DNA of 64,000 bases from Candidatus Crickella equi (GCA_018064755.1 JAGHUP010000003.1:186001-250000), one strand, 5' to 3'; positions 36,401 through 45,493 are shown, numbered from the stretch's first letter. Translations and numbers: made by a program. The notes: generated by a model not told the origin, from the letters alone.

Positions 36401-36835
36401 AGACAGCTCCCAAGAGCTTGTCAGGGTACTTACCTACCTCAGCCTGCTAATGTAATTGAGAAAGGCGGATTCTACTTCACTGCTGGTACGGAGAAGAAGC
36501 TCTCCAACTACGATGGCGGTGAACAGAAGAAGATGGAAGCCGAGGCTAAGGAAAGAGCTTACCAGCAGTGGCTTGAAGAACGTGAGAATCACGCTACATG
36601 GGTTGACGAAGTATATCATATGGAGACACAGACAATTCACCACGATGCTGTAACACACGTAGATCCTGATACCGGTGAAACGATAATTGATCGAGAAGCA
36701 TATGATGAAGTCGTCGAAGTCAAAGTCGTCGACGTTGAAGGTCACTATGATTATGAGCCTGGATGGCGAGATGGTGACTTCAAATGGGACGGCACGATAC
36801 CGGATGATATACGTAAAAAATACGAGATGATATAA
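33473..36835 (+). CDS. Class A penicillin-binding protein (PBP1A type)
   Basis: Bifunctional peptidoglycan synthase, 1120 residues. The cytoplasmic N-terminus is unusually long (about 180 residues, charged). One membrane segment lies near 185-208. The GT51 glycosyltransferase is at about 240-400 (catalytic Glu in VALEDKTFWKHHG; QQLARNVYL). The transpeptidase has RQPGSSIKP (SxxK), QQSINTC (SxN) and SGGKTGTTDA (KTG). A C-terminal tail of about 110 residues is rich in Glu, His and Asp. A CAGGAGG ribosome binding site precedes ATG 33473. The terminator is at 36872-36892. Confidence 0.95.
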   Translation: MRSDRDKRSDTEREIDDFLAQFDTPAEEMEPDLNSYLNEHSSMDKQEFVDKYNILGNEVNVAPQQPVEPKVVAPQNKPDPSSFPKEYRVAYEPTEKTSFRDNLHREDKTKMISRATQQIKNINIKESAEKAKKAVKDIDTKSLKQKLFLKENENYDPTKGETYMLAGKKIKNTPYLVSFKKIILDCIAAGVTLCLVFMLYCAISILFAPHFDFHDVYAQVDQSSIIYDDQGKAVDQFYYDQNRKIVKYEDMPEDLVNAFVALEDKTFWKHHGFNWIRMVGAVVSSVTGGGQISGTSTITQQLARNVYLAEIKSVRSIKRKVMEMYYASRLEACLSKEEIVEAYLNTIYLGYGCYGIGSAAKSYFSKDVKDLTLEECAALAALPQAPDTYALVQCVDASEVTEGDTNIIAREPDTYIANDTAKFRRQICLDFMLEQGYISQAEHDAIYDDDLIDFIKPTFNEGNGSNSYFHEYLVDTIIADLMEERNMTQEDAERMVYTKGLKVYSTMDSKAQKTIVKEFKNPANYPGVSSLTDSNGNIISRDGVLLLYKYSNFFDDKGRFKLNKSEATKNDDGSVTIKRGHRLNIYTTEYGGETDYSLEFKQTYTTENGVLYAIPGGYVNIPAEYKSLDKNDNLVIDSSFFTDNPDAFSFKDGSITITENAISLPQKTIQPQSAMVIVGVGTGEVKAMVGGRSTRGERLLNRATNPRQPGSSIKPLAVYGAALQKSFELCKAGREWEYVDYKIDNQGTKGYGAYITTHSSVADERTMVNHEAWPLNSGGGYSGKNNFMTAIQQSINTCAFKIQMQVGAEYSANMVKKFGITTIEDDENVEVNDLNPAAMALGAMAHGVKPLEMALAYSVFPAGGKLNTPICYTKVLDKDGNVLLEGKSEQSDVLDEGVAWIMRNVLQSVVTRGIAGAAAVNNVQSGGKTGTTDAQADIWFDGFTPTYAASLWIGTDNNIPLTTMSGPAAALWGKIMRQLPRACQGTYLPQPANVIEKGGFYFTAGTEKKLSNYDGGEQKKMEAEAKERAYQQWLEERENHATWVDEVYHMETQTIHHDAVTHVDPDTGETIIDREAYDEVVEVKVVDVEGHYDYEPGWRDGDFKWDGTIPDDIRKKYEMI

Positions 36836-36871
36836 TCGGAAATTCAATAACTTATAGCTATTTAACAAATT

Positions 36872-36892
36872 AGCGGCTCAAAATGAGCCGCT
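36872..36892 (+). terminator. Terminator of the PBP operon
   Basis: An 8-bp GC-rich stem (AGCGGCTC / GAGCCGCT) with a 5-base loop is followed by TTTTGTTTTTG. Confidence 0.9.
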
Positions 36893-36957
36893 TTTTGTTT
36901 TTGTTCTGTAACACAAATTTCAATATCAAATTTATTATGAAAATACACATTTTCACC

Positions 36958-36987
36958 TTGACAACACATTGCATATAATTGTAATAT
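36958..36987 (+). promoter_or_regulatory. Promoter of the NSS symporter gene
   Basis: TTGACA (36958-36963), an 18-bp spacer and TAATAT (36982-36987) lie about 50 bp before the start. Confidence 0.65.
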
Positions 36988-37036
36988 ATATCTTGTATTT
37001 TTGGTGTACATCACCTATTTATTTTGGAGGTTTTTT

Positions 37037-38437
37037 ATGGCAGATAATTACAAAGGCAAATTCAATTCGAACTTTGGATTCTTAATGGCTTGCCTGGGAT
37101 CAGCTGTAGGTCTTGGTAACCTGTGGTCATTCCCTTACAAGTGCGGAATGGGTGGCGGATTTGCGTTTATTCTTGTCTACATGATCCTGGTATTCACAGT
37201 TGGTTACCCACTGGTACTTTCTGAAATCGCTCTGGGACGTAAGACACAGAAAGCCGCAATCGAAGCTTACAGCGAACTGGATCACAAGTTTAAGTTTAAC
37301 GGTGTTCTTCAGACAATCGTTCCATTCTTCCTGCTTTCCTTCTATTGCACGTTCGGTGGTTACATCACTAAGTACCTCATAGCTTCAGTAGCAGGTCTCA
37401 GCGGAAGTGGCGCAATCAACACTACTGATCCAGGTGCTTATTTTGAACAGAATCTTCTGAGCAATGGCGGAACAGCTCTTATTTGGGTTATTATCTTCCT
37501 TGCTCTAACAGTTGCTATTGTACTTGGCGGTGTATCCGGCGGAATTGAGAAGTTCTGTAAGTTTGCAATGCCTGCATTGTTTGTAATGCTCGCAATCATC
37601 GTTATTAGAGCTAACACTCTTCCTAACGCAGGTGCTGGACTTTCATTCCTCTTCACACCAGACTTCAGTGCATTTAAGACAGCCGGCGGAATATTTGAAA
37701 CATTCAAGCTCGCAGGCTCGCAGATGTTCTTCTCTATCTCACTTGCATCAGGTTGTCTGATTGCTTATGGTTCATACCTTGGCAAGGAAGAAAACCTTGA
37801 GTGGGACGCTATCGTTATCGTTCTTGGCGACACTGTTGTAGCTCTCCTCGCTGGTATGGCTATCATGCCTGCAGTATTCAGCTACGGCCTTGAGCCAGGT
37901 GCTGGCCCATCACTGCTGTTCATCTCAATGACAACAGTATTCCAGAACATGGGAGTATGGGGAAGAATCTTCCAGCTCGTATTCTGGGCTCTCGTATTCT
38001 TCGCAGCACTCTCCTCATCCATCGGAATGATGGAAGGCGGCATCTCTGCTATCATGGATGGTAGAATCAAAGCTGGTAAGTCCGCTGATAGAACTAAGGT
38101 TACATTCTTCATGGGAACTATTGGTCTTATCGGAAACGCACTTACAACTCTTGACTGCCTCGGAGCTGCTAAGACAGTTTCTTGGCTCCACATCCTTGGT
38201 CAGAGCTGCGTTGCAGACCTCTGGGATGCATTCGGCGAAGGAATCTTGATGCCATTCACTGGACTGATTATGGCTATCATCATGGGTTGGTTAGTTCCAC
38301 ACTTCATTGACGATGAAGTTTCCAAGGGATCCGAATTCAAGACTAAGACATTCTATGACTTCTGTCTTTCATTCATCGCTCCTATCTTCATGGCAATGAT
38401 CGTATACGGACAGCTCACATCATTCTTCGTTCACTAA
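37037..38437 (+). CDS. Sodium-dependent NSS-family transporter (amino acid or amine)
   Basis: A 466-residue, 11- to 12-segment membrane protein of the neurotransmitter:sodium symporter family (LeuT fold). The first helix carries the sodium/substrate motif GLGNLWSFPYKCG after GSAV. Other helices include FVMLAIIVIRAN and FFAALSSSIGMMEGG, the latter being the unwound helix-8 region with serines that bind Na2. ATG 37037 (MADNYKG) has TGGAGG 7 bp upstream; an upstream GTG lacks one. It is monocistronic with its own promoter and terminator. The substrate cannot be read from the sequence. Confidence 0.93.
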   Translation: MADNYKGKFNSNFGFLMACLGSAVGLGNLWSFPYKCGMGGGFAFILVYMILVFTVGYPLVLSEIALGRKTQKAAIEAYSELDHKFKFNGVLQTIVPFFLLSFYCTFGGYITKYLIASVAGLSGSGAINTTDPGAYFEQNLLSNGGTALIWVIIFLALTVAIVLGGVSGGIEKFCKFAMPALFVMLAIIVIRANTLPNAGAGLSFLFTPDFSAFKTAGGIFETFKLAGSQMFFSISLASGCLIAYGSYLGKEENLEWDAIVIVLGDTVVALLAGMAIMPAVFSYGLEPGAGPSLLFISMTTVFQNMGVWGRIFQLVFWALVFFAALSSSIGMMEGGISAIMDGRIKAGKSADRTKVTFFMGTIGLIGNALTTLDCLGAAKTVSWLHILGQSCVADLWDAFGEGILMPFTGLIMAIIMGWLVPHFIDDEVSKGSEFKTKTFYDFCLSFIAPIFMAMIVYGQLTSFFVH

Positions 38438-38450
38438 TAACTGAACAACA

Positions 38451-38472
38451 AGGGCGGCTATACAGCCGCCCT
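38451..38472 (+). terminator. Terminator of the NSS symporter gene
   Basis: A 9-bp perfect stem (AGGGCGGCT / AGCCGCCCT) with an ATAC loop is followed by ATTTTATT. Confidence 0.88.
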
Positions 38473-38510
38473 ATTTTATTGATAATAGTATTATTTCATA
38501 TCAATGTATT

Positions 38511-39338
38511 CTATTCATTCAGAAGGATATAATGTCGTATTATTCGTTCAACCCACACTTCATCGATTCCCTCATTATTTTCTTCATAAGTAACAATCAT
38601 ATTCTTTCCTCTTCTGTAACCCAATTTGTAATATAGCAACTCATCCTTTAACTTCTTATCAGCATATCCTTCTTTATCCATTAAACCATTATGTTCCCAT
38701 AATAATTCTTTTCCAGTAGTAGGGCTTAGTATAGTGAAGTCAGGAAACAAATCCCGCCCTTCGATAATAATTTTTTCCTCATATTTAAACGGTATCTCAT
38801 AATCCATTAAAACTCTTATAATATCTCTCTCTGATTTTGAACGTACATTGAATCCCGCTCTAGTAGGCACCGTAAGTTCCCATTCGCGTGGAACGGGACC
38901 CTTATACCTATTATCCAGCCACTGTTTAACATACTTAGAAGATAATTGTCGATTTTTCTTATAATTCTCACCTATTAGTATGGAATATTCCTCATTAAAC
39001 TTTAAGTAATTGCTTGCTCTCTCATACTTGCTACAATTATTTAGATACATTTTTATAGATCTTAATTCCTGTTTTTCATCCAAGATTTCCTTCTCGTACA
39101 GCCCTTTCTTAGCAAGAACACTGGCAATATCCAATTCGCTTTTGGACAAGTATTTTCTTCTTTTAATTGACCTGCCATCTTTTTCTTTAGATTCTGTTAT
39201 TACATACCATCTGGTATTATTCCCATTCTTATAACAACGCAATTTGCCCTGCGGTGCACTTTTAATGAACTCTTCCTTTTTCTTTATACTATCTTCAATT
39301 CTTACCCGCTCTGCATCCAACATATTGTAATATTTCAT
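38511..39338 (-). CDS. PD-(D/E)XK-fold nuclease-like protein of unknown role
   Basis: A 275-residue protein. The N-terminal half is a charged helical region (about 1-130). The C-terminal half has SKSERDIIRVLMDYEIPF, then FPDFTI (Asp) and LLWEHNG (Glu and His). This is the Glu...Asp...Glu-x-His layout of a PD-(D/E)XK/VSR-like nuclease core. It stands alone between a convergent terminator and a repeat-rich gap, with no methylase or other defence gene nearby. A GGAGGT ribosome binding site precedes ATG 39338. I recognise the core, not a named family. Confidence 0.6.
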   Translation of the reverse strand: MKYYNMLDAERVRIEDSIKKKEEFIKSAPQGKLRCYKNGNNTRWYVITESKEKDGRSIKRRKYLSKSELDIASVLAKKGLYEKEILDEKQELRSIKMYLNNCSKYERASNYLKFNEEYSILIGENYKKNRQLSSKYVKQWLDNRYKGPVPREWELTVPTRAGFNVRSKSERDIIRVLMDYEIPFKYEEKIIIEGRDLFPDFTILSPTTGKELLWEHNGLMDKEGYADKKLKDELLYYKLGYRRGKNMIVTYEENNEGIDEVWVERIIRHYILLNE

Positions 39339-39401
39339 ATTACCTCCTCTCTTAGTCCCGCTAATCTAACATTTCTATTTACGCAAATCTACTAAATTTC
39401 A

Positions 39402-39429
39402 AAATTCGGTAGAGAAATGTCGGATTTCG
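39402..39429 (-). repeat. 28-bp dispersed repeat, copy B
   Basis: On the minus strand it reads CGAAATCCGACATTTC, then TCTACCGAATTT. It differs at two positions from copies A and C. It lies 64 bp upstream of the nuclease-like gene. Confidence 0.85.
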
Positions 39430-39697
39430 TGAATTGCGAGGCATTATTTACGAATTATTACTTGATTCATAGCTTTTGTCGCAATAGAGCACACAATTGA
39501 TGTATGACATCAATATTCTTACTTGGATACAAGTGAATTATCGCAATACGACCTTAAGTTCGTGAATAACATACATATTTTCATAGCACTAGACCAAAAC
39601 ATGTATGTCTTTGAGTCGCCACCTATCGCATTGCGACAAAACCAATTTTGACTACATCGAAAATGTATGTCTTAGAGCAACGTCATATCGTATTGCG

Positions 39698-39766
39698 ACA
39701 AACAGCGATTTACCGCGTGCACAAACAGCGATTTACCGCGTGCACAATCAGCGATTACACGGTGCC
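39698..39766 (+). repeat. Tandem array of three 23-bp units
   Basis: The units are 39698-39720 and 39721-39743 (identical, beginning ACAAACAGCGATTTACCGCG) and a diverged third unit at 39744-39766. Confidence 0.9.
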
Positions 39767-39786
39767 ACATACCTTTTACAAAATGA

Positions 39787-39814
39787 AAACACCCGCGAAA
39801 AACCGCGAGTGTTT
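39787..39814 (-). terminator. Terminator of pduL
   Basis: A stem AAACAC-C-CGCG / CGCG-A-GTGTTT with one mismatch is followed on the minus strand by TTCATTTTG. Confidence 0.75.
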
Positions 39815-39851
39815 ATCAATTCATATTATTACCGTCAGTTTCAACAAGTAA

Positions 39852-40430
39852 TTACTTCTTGATGATTTCAACCATCATGTCGTTAGCAAGCTGTGCTGCG
39901 TTACCTTCATCTGTATCGAAGTGAGCCTCAGCAAGGTGTCCTTCACCGGATCTGATCAGAACGTTATCGAATACGAGTGGTCTTTCAGTATCAGCAACCT
40001 TAACCATTACGATTTCCTTGTCCTGTACGCCAGCCTCTGCAGCCTGCTCAGCTGAAAGGTGGATGTGTCTCATAGCAGCGATTACGCCGTGATCGAGTTC
40101 GATTTCTCCGCAAGGTCCTACGAGCTTGCATCCTGGAGTTCCTTCGAGCTTGCCGGACTCTCTGATAGGAGCCTTGATGCCGATTCCTCTAGCATCTGTA
40201 AGAGCGAGCTCTACCTGAGTTTCCTTTCTAACTGGTCCAAGAACTCTTACTGAACCAAGAGATCTCTTAGGTCCGATAATCTCTACGCACTCTTCTGCTG
40301 CGAACTGTCCAGGCTGTCCGAGTTCCTTCTTAACTGTAAGAGTAGCTCCCTTTCCGAACAGAATCTCAAGATGCTCCTGAGAAAGATGTAAGTGCTTGTT
40401 TGAAATACCAACTTTTACTGTGTAGCCCAT
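39852..40430 (-). CDS. pduL: Phosphate acyltransferase PduL
   Basis: A 192-residue enzyme interconverting acyl-CoA and acyl-phosphate, here likely acetyl-CoA to acetyl phosphate. The two beta-barrel repeats each carry metal-binding histidines: SNKHLHLS and MRHIHLS, plus EAHFDTDEGNAA. There is no N-terminal encapsulation peptide and no microcompartment gene nearby, so it is probably the housekeeping phosphotransacetylase. ATG 40430 is chosen with AGAGGTGA 7 bp upstream; a GTG at 40439 overlaps that site. Confidence 0.93.
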   Translation of the reverse strand: MGYTVKVGISNKHLHLSQEHLEILFGKGATLTVKKELGQPGQFAAEECVEIIGPKRSLGSVRVLGPVRKETQVELALTDARGIGIKAPIRESGKLEGTPGCKLVGPCGEIELDHGVIAAMRHIHLSAEQAAEAGVQDKEIVMVKVADTERPLVFDNVLIRSGEGHLAEAHFDTDEGNAAQLANDMMVEIIKK

Positions 40431-40525
40431 TGTTATCACCTCTTAATTATATTTATTGAGCAGTGCCTCGCGGCACATTATTGACAATATTATTCTACAA
40501 CGAAATTCGTATTGTGTCTATATGT

Positions 40526-42094
40526 CTATATCTGCGTTATATCTATACGTCCAGCCTTCTTAGCTCCAATCATAATTTCTGACTGCAGACAGAATCCATT
40601 AACCGCAACAGTGAAGAAATCAAGCAAAGCGTTCAGCGTAATGACCATAGCCAACGATTCCTGAGACAGTCCTACCTGTGCGAACATCAGAGTGAATCCG
40701 GTAATTGCAGCTCCTGGGATAGTAGGAATTGCAATTGAGAGAATAACTGACAGAATTGCAATTGTTAGAAGATATCCAATGCTGAAAGAAACGCCCTGGT
40801 TAACTGCTGAAATTACTGTTCCAACCAGGAGCAGAATTGCATATGCAGGTTTGAATAACATACCGCCTACATTATGGCCTACGCTACCGTAATCGATATC
40901 AGTTCCACAAGCGAATAAAGCCTCAATACTTGTTGTAAATGATGAACCGTAAGTTGCCGATGATAGGTTGATCATGAACGCTGGCATCAGCCTCTTGTAT
41001 AAGGCTTTTACGCTGCATTTCAGCGTTTTTACAGCAACAACAGTATAAATTATCATCAGCAGCGCAAAAGCCGCCAGAACGATGATTATTATACGTATGG
41101 AGTGTACGAAATCAGCGAGTGAAGCAGTCACTACAAGAGTAAATAGATTCATTCCAACATAATAGAAAATCAGTCGGTTACTCAGAAAACTTTCGCAGTT
41201 AATTGCGATTAAATTACACTCAGTGAATGCCGCCTCAAGAGTACTAACCTTGCTGCCGAGGTACAGCATTGTGAATCCGAACAAAGCACCTACAACGATT
41301 ATCTGTCCAGCATTAAACGAGGCAAGCGGTGCTATCGGATTACTCGGAATGAATCCGAGCAGAGCATCATAGGCAGTCTTAAGCTGTATGCCCCCTCCTA
41401 TTCCTCCAGCAAGATCAATCAGCGGTGTCAACGCTAGAGACAGAATCAATACGATTGATCCGGTAATCTTCAGCATGCGTCCGAACATTGTTTTGGACAT
41501 GCTACTTAATGTAGTGAGGTCGCCAGCATGAACGATACCCAGTGACACTGCGAAGAATGTCAGGAACACCGCCATAACGCACAGAAGTCCTGTGTATGCA
41601 GCTCCAAGTGGCTGAACATAGTCCAAAGCAATCTTCTGTCCAATTCCGCCCGGCAGGAACCTCGCGATGAATCCGAGAACTGAGCCCACAACGACCGCGA
41701 TAGCGATTTTGGAGAGAAGGCTTCTCTTCTGTGGCTTATTGACATTGAAGACTAGCTGGTTGGTCAGATTCTTGTACTTCCAGTTCGGAAGAGCCGTATT
41801 ATAGCTCGAGAGCAGCGAGTTCATCAGAACGTCGTCTGTGTTGCCAATCTCGAACGGATTGAAAGGCGTGCCGGAAATGAAGAGCATTATCCTCAGCTGG
41901 CCAAGAATCTTGGCAGACTTATATGTAACTTCCAGATCTGTTCCGAAAGCATCCTGGTATTTGAGCAGCGCTTCCTCGATAGTCAGAACATTGCGTTTGG
42001 CAAGTTTGCTATCAAGGCCATTATCTGTCAAATAAGTCTCGGCTGATGAGCAGAGCTCCTGTATTCCCTCGTTAGTAAGTTTATAATTATCCAT
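40526..42094 (-). CDS. DAACS-family sodium:dicarboxylate/amino-acid symporter with N-terminal GHKL-like domain
   Basis: A 522-residue protein. Residues about 125-505 are a Glt/DAACS-type symporter: hairpin 1 serine-rich segment INLSSATYGSSFTTS, then GTVISAVNQGVSFSIG and IPTIPGAAITGFTLMF. Residues 1-120 are soluble. They follow RsbW-type HATPase order: NVLTIEEALLKYQDAF, LRIMLFISGTPFNPFE, and a closing YKNLTNQLVFNVNK. The ATP-binding Asn of the N-box is absent. A run of TTATC-type repeats lies in the short leader. It follows the nitroreductase by 42 bp. The substrate is not predictable beyond family. Confidence 0.8.
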   Translation of the reverse strand: MDNYKLTNEGIQELCSSAETYLTDNGLDSKLAKRNVLTIEEALLKYQDAFGTDLEVTYKSAKILGQLRIMLFISGTPFNPFEIGNTDDVLMNSLLSSYNTALPNWKYKNLTNQLVFNVNKPQKRSLLSKIAIAVVVGSVLGFIARFLPGGIGQKIALDYVQPLGAAYTGLLCVMAVFLTFFAVSLGIVHAGDLTTLSSMSKTMFGRMLKITGSIVLILSLALTPLIDLAGGIGGGIQLKTAYDALLGFIPSNPIAPLASFNAGQIIVVGALFGFTMLYLGSKVSTLEAAFTECNLIAINCESFLSNRLIFYYVGMNLFTLVVTASLADFVHSIRIIIIVLAAFALLMIIYTVVAVKTLKCSVKALYKRLMPAFMINLSSATYGSSFTTSIEALFACGTDIDYGSVGHNVGGMLFKPAYAILLLVGTVISAVNQGVSFSIGYLLTIAILSVILSIAIPTIPGAAITGFTLMFAQVGLSQESLAMVITLNALLDFFTVAVNGFCLQSEIMIGAKKAGRIDITQI

Positions 42095-42103
42095 TAGAAA
42101 TTA

Positions 42104-42126
42104 CTCTTATCTTATCTTATCCTATC
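42104..42126. repeat. Pentanucleotide repeat in the symporter leader
   Basis: There are three perfect CTTAT units (42106-42120) and one imperfect unit, between the nitroreductase stop and the symporter start. Unit number would change the leader spacing. Confidence 0.6.
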
Positions 42127-42136
42127 TAACCTTAAT

Positions 42137-42724
42137 CTATTCTACGAATGTTACTTCATTGCCTGTGCGTGCAAGCGGTGTGCGCTCAGGCATTCCGTTG
42201 GCTGTATCTGGGAAACCGAGAGACATTGCTCCATATACTTTCTCGCCTTCCTTCATTCCGATTGACTGTAAATACTCAATCAATACTTCATTGTCCTGAA
42301 GCCATCTCAGCTGATTAATCCAGCAAGTACCCAGATTAATATGATTAGCCATCACCATCATATTGTCGATAGCGCAAGCAGTATCTGCCATAGCATTTGG
42401 ATTATCAACACTGTTAGCAACAATGATTAGAATCTGCGGATTGTAGTGGAAGGACTTGTTTCCGGCCTTAGCACCAGCAATGTTGTTCTTAACAGTCTGA
42501 GGCATATCATCTGTTGGCTCCATCTTCGCAAACTCCTGCTGAACGAGCTCTCCAAGCTTAGCGAGGACTGATTTGCTTTGCACCACGAGAAAATGTGCCT
42601 GCTGAACATTGCATCCTGATGGTGCATATCGTCCAGCTTCAATGATTACTTCCAGCATATGCGCTGGAATTACCTTATTCTTGAACTTACGAGTGCTACG
42701 TCTCGTTAGGATGTCATTTAACAT
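42137..42724 (-). CDS. Nitroreductase-family flavoprotein
   Basis: A 195-residue FMN-dependent NAD(P)H oxidoreductase. The typical opening RRSTRKFKNKVIP has arginines that contact the FMN phosphate; APSGCNVQQAHFLVV follows, and GTCWINQLRW lies mid-protein. The substrate is unknown. It lies 11 bp after the RNA methyltransferase fusion and ahead of the symporter. Confidence 0.93.
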   Translation of the reverse strand: MLNDILTRRSTRKFKNKVIPAHMLEVIIEAGRYAPSGCNVQQAHFLVVQSKSVLAKLGELVQQEFAKMEPTDDMPQTVKNNIAGAKAGNKSFHYNPQILIIVANSVDNPNAMADTACAIDNMMVMANHINLGTCWINQLRWLQDNEVLIEYLQSIGMKEGEKVYGAMSLGFPDTANGMPERTPLARTGNEVTFVE

Positions 42725-42735
42725 TGCCTCTCCTC

Positions 42736-44292
42736 TTATCTAATTTCGAATCTATCATCATTTGCATCAATAATGCAGTCATAATACTTTAACAGCGACT
42801 CATCCATGAATCCTTCGCCTTCAACAACTGTCAGCTGAGTTGGATCCTTTATCTTATACTTTCTGAAAGTTCCTATACTGCTATACACAGGATAACGAAC
42901 AGTCTTGCCCCTCTTGGTCGGAATGAGAATATCGTTCTCCAAGTCGGAGGACTGTCCCCAAACTGACGAATTCGACAGATATGGACCGGCCCAGTTATAC
43001 AAATTGCAGTCGTAGTGGTTCTTGAGGAAAGCGGCTAGGCCGGCTGAGGCGTTGCCGCAGACTGCGATGATTGGGCGTTTGCCTGCGAGGAGCGAATCGA
43101 CTTTGGCGATGAGCTCGTCGTACTGTGGCAGTCTCTTGAGTCTGCAGATGCATTCTGCGTGTTTGGTCATTGGGAAGTTGTCGTAGACTTTGAGATATGT
43201 AGCCTCGTAGCCATTCTCACGGAACTTCTCAAGATTCATGCAGAGAGTATTAGGGTTGCATGAGATGTACAAGAACTCAGGAATTGCGTATTTGCACAGG
43301 TCAATCACAACCTGATCGTGCATTCCAACGCGAGGCGGATCTACAACGATTACGTCAGGCTTCTCAGTCAGCTCTGACAGTTTCTCTTTAACATCTCCAC
43401 AGATGTAGTGACAATTAGTGATGCCATTCAGTTCGGTGTTAGCTCTTGCTGCAATAACAGCATCCTCAACTATTTCAACACCATATACTTCCCTAGCACG
43501 GCTCGCCATCAGTTGTGAGATGGTGCCAGTACCGCAATATAGGTCGTATACGGTCTTATTATCAATGTTTGGAATCATTTCAAGCGCATCGCTATAAAGT
43601 CGCTCTACAGCCGGAATATTGGTCTGGAAGAAAGCGAAAGCTTTGACCTTGAACTTAAGTCCAAGAATCTTCTCATTATAGTAATCGCGGCCATACAGGA
43701 TCTTAGTTCCCTCGTCGATAACAGCATCAGCTACGCTGTCATTGAATGTGCGGATGATGCCAACGATAGTCATCTCGCCCCAATCCTGAGAGAGCAACAT
43801 ATCCTTGTAACCTTCTTCGTCAAAACCTTCCTCGGTGGTCGTTACGATATTGATGAGCAGCTCATTAGTTCTAACTCCGCAGCGTACTACGAGATTGCGC
43901 AGCAGTCCTGCATGCTTCTTGCGGTGGAAGTATGAGTACCCTTTCTCACGGCAGAAATCAAGAGTTGTTCTCAGCACCTGATTGAACTGGTCCGGAACAA
44001 TCTGACATTCGTCAGTTGAAAGAACTGACATGAAGCTTCTCTTGCGATGCATACCGAGCTCTAGCTCGCCGCCTATCTCGAAGTCGCCGAAAGTATACTC
44101 CATTTTATTACGATAGCCATAACAAGAAAACGCAGGAACCATACCCTGGTAGATTCCTTCGTTTATCTTATGCTTGGCCAGCATTCTTCTTATTTCTTTA
44201 TCTTTCTGCGCGAGCTGGTTCTCATAGTCGACGCCCTGATACAGGCAGCCACCACACAGCTCGTGGAATTTGCAGATATCGCGAGTCTCCAT
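42736..44292 (-). CDS. RlmD/TrmA-family RNA (uracil-5-)methyltransferase fused to a uridine-kinase-like domain
   Basis: 518 residues. Residues 1-390 form an RNA m5U methyltransferase. It has an iron-sulfur cysteine cluster (CKFHELCGGC), the SAM loop YDLYCGTGTISQ and the catalytic cysteine motif LYISCNPNTL. The N-terminal TRAM domain of many relatives is absent. Residues about 405-518 are extra: AGKRPIIAVCGNASAGLAAF resembles the P-loop strand of uridine kinases but lacks GKT/S. It continues CNLYNWAGPYLSN and LTVVEGEGFMDESL in uridine-kinase order. The RNA target is not certain. It lies 8 bp after tgt, beside other RNA-modification genes. Confidence 0.88.
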   Translation of the reverse strand: METRDICKFHELCGGCLYQGVDYENQLAQKDKEIRRMLAKHKINEGIYQGMVPAFSCYGYRNKMEYTFGDFEIGGELELGMHRKRSFMSVLSTDECQIVPDQFNQVLRTTLDFCREKGYSYFHRKKHAGLLRNLVVRCGVRTNELLINIVTTTEEGFDEEGYKDMLLSQDWGEMTIVGIIRTFNDSVADAVIDEGTKILYGRDYYNEKILGLKFKVKAFAFFQTNIPAVERLYSDALEMIPNIDNKTVYDLYCGTGTISQLMASRAREVYGVEIVEDAVIAARANTELNGITNCHYICGDVKEKLSELTEKPDVIVVDPPRVGMHDQVVIDLCKYAIPEFLYISCNPNTLCMNLEKFRENGYEATYLKVYDNFPMTKHAECICRLKRLPQYDELIAKVDSLLAGKRPIIAVCGNASAGLAAFLKNHYDCNLYNWAGPYLSNSSVWGQSSDLENDILIPTKRGKTVRYPVYSSIGTFRKYKIKDPTQLTVVEGEGFMDESLLKYYDCIIDANDDRFEIR

Positions 44293-44300
44293 CGTTCTCC

Positions 44301-45428
<1,128 letters not shown>

Positions 45429-45431
45429 TTA

Positions 45432-45493
45432 ATAGTATGATTACTTTTCTCCAAAATTAGATATAGTATGATTACTTTTCTCCAAAACTAGAT
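45432..45493. repeat. Two tandem copies of a 31-bp unit
   Basis: The unit begins ATAGTATGATTACTTTTCTC. The two copies (45432-45462 and 45463-45493) differ at a single base. They lie directly upstream of tgt. Confidence 0.9.

Larger units (their letters stand above)
39339..39851. other. 513-bp repeat-rich gap without a gene
   Basis: The gap holds a copy of the 28-bp repeat (39402-39429). It also holds several copies of the word TTGCGACAAA or its complement (near 39477, 39634 and 39694), two imperfect repeats beginning ATGTATGTCTT (39601 and 39664), a 23-bp tandem array and the pduL terminator. Short plus-strand reading frames here are made of repeat units and show no protein character. Confidence 0.75.

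Noticed and set aside
39698..39766. CRISPR array
   Set aside because: The three 23-bp units are directly adjacent with no spacers, and there are no cas genes in the window.
39605..39862. Short plus-strand reading frames in the gap
   Set aside because: They are composed of repeat units, lack ribosome binding sites and overlap the pduL terminator.
39852..40430. Part of a bacterial microcompartment operon
   Set aside because: PduL has no encapsulation peptide and no shell protein genes are present.
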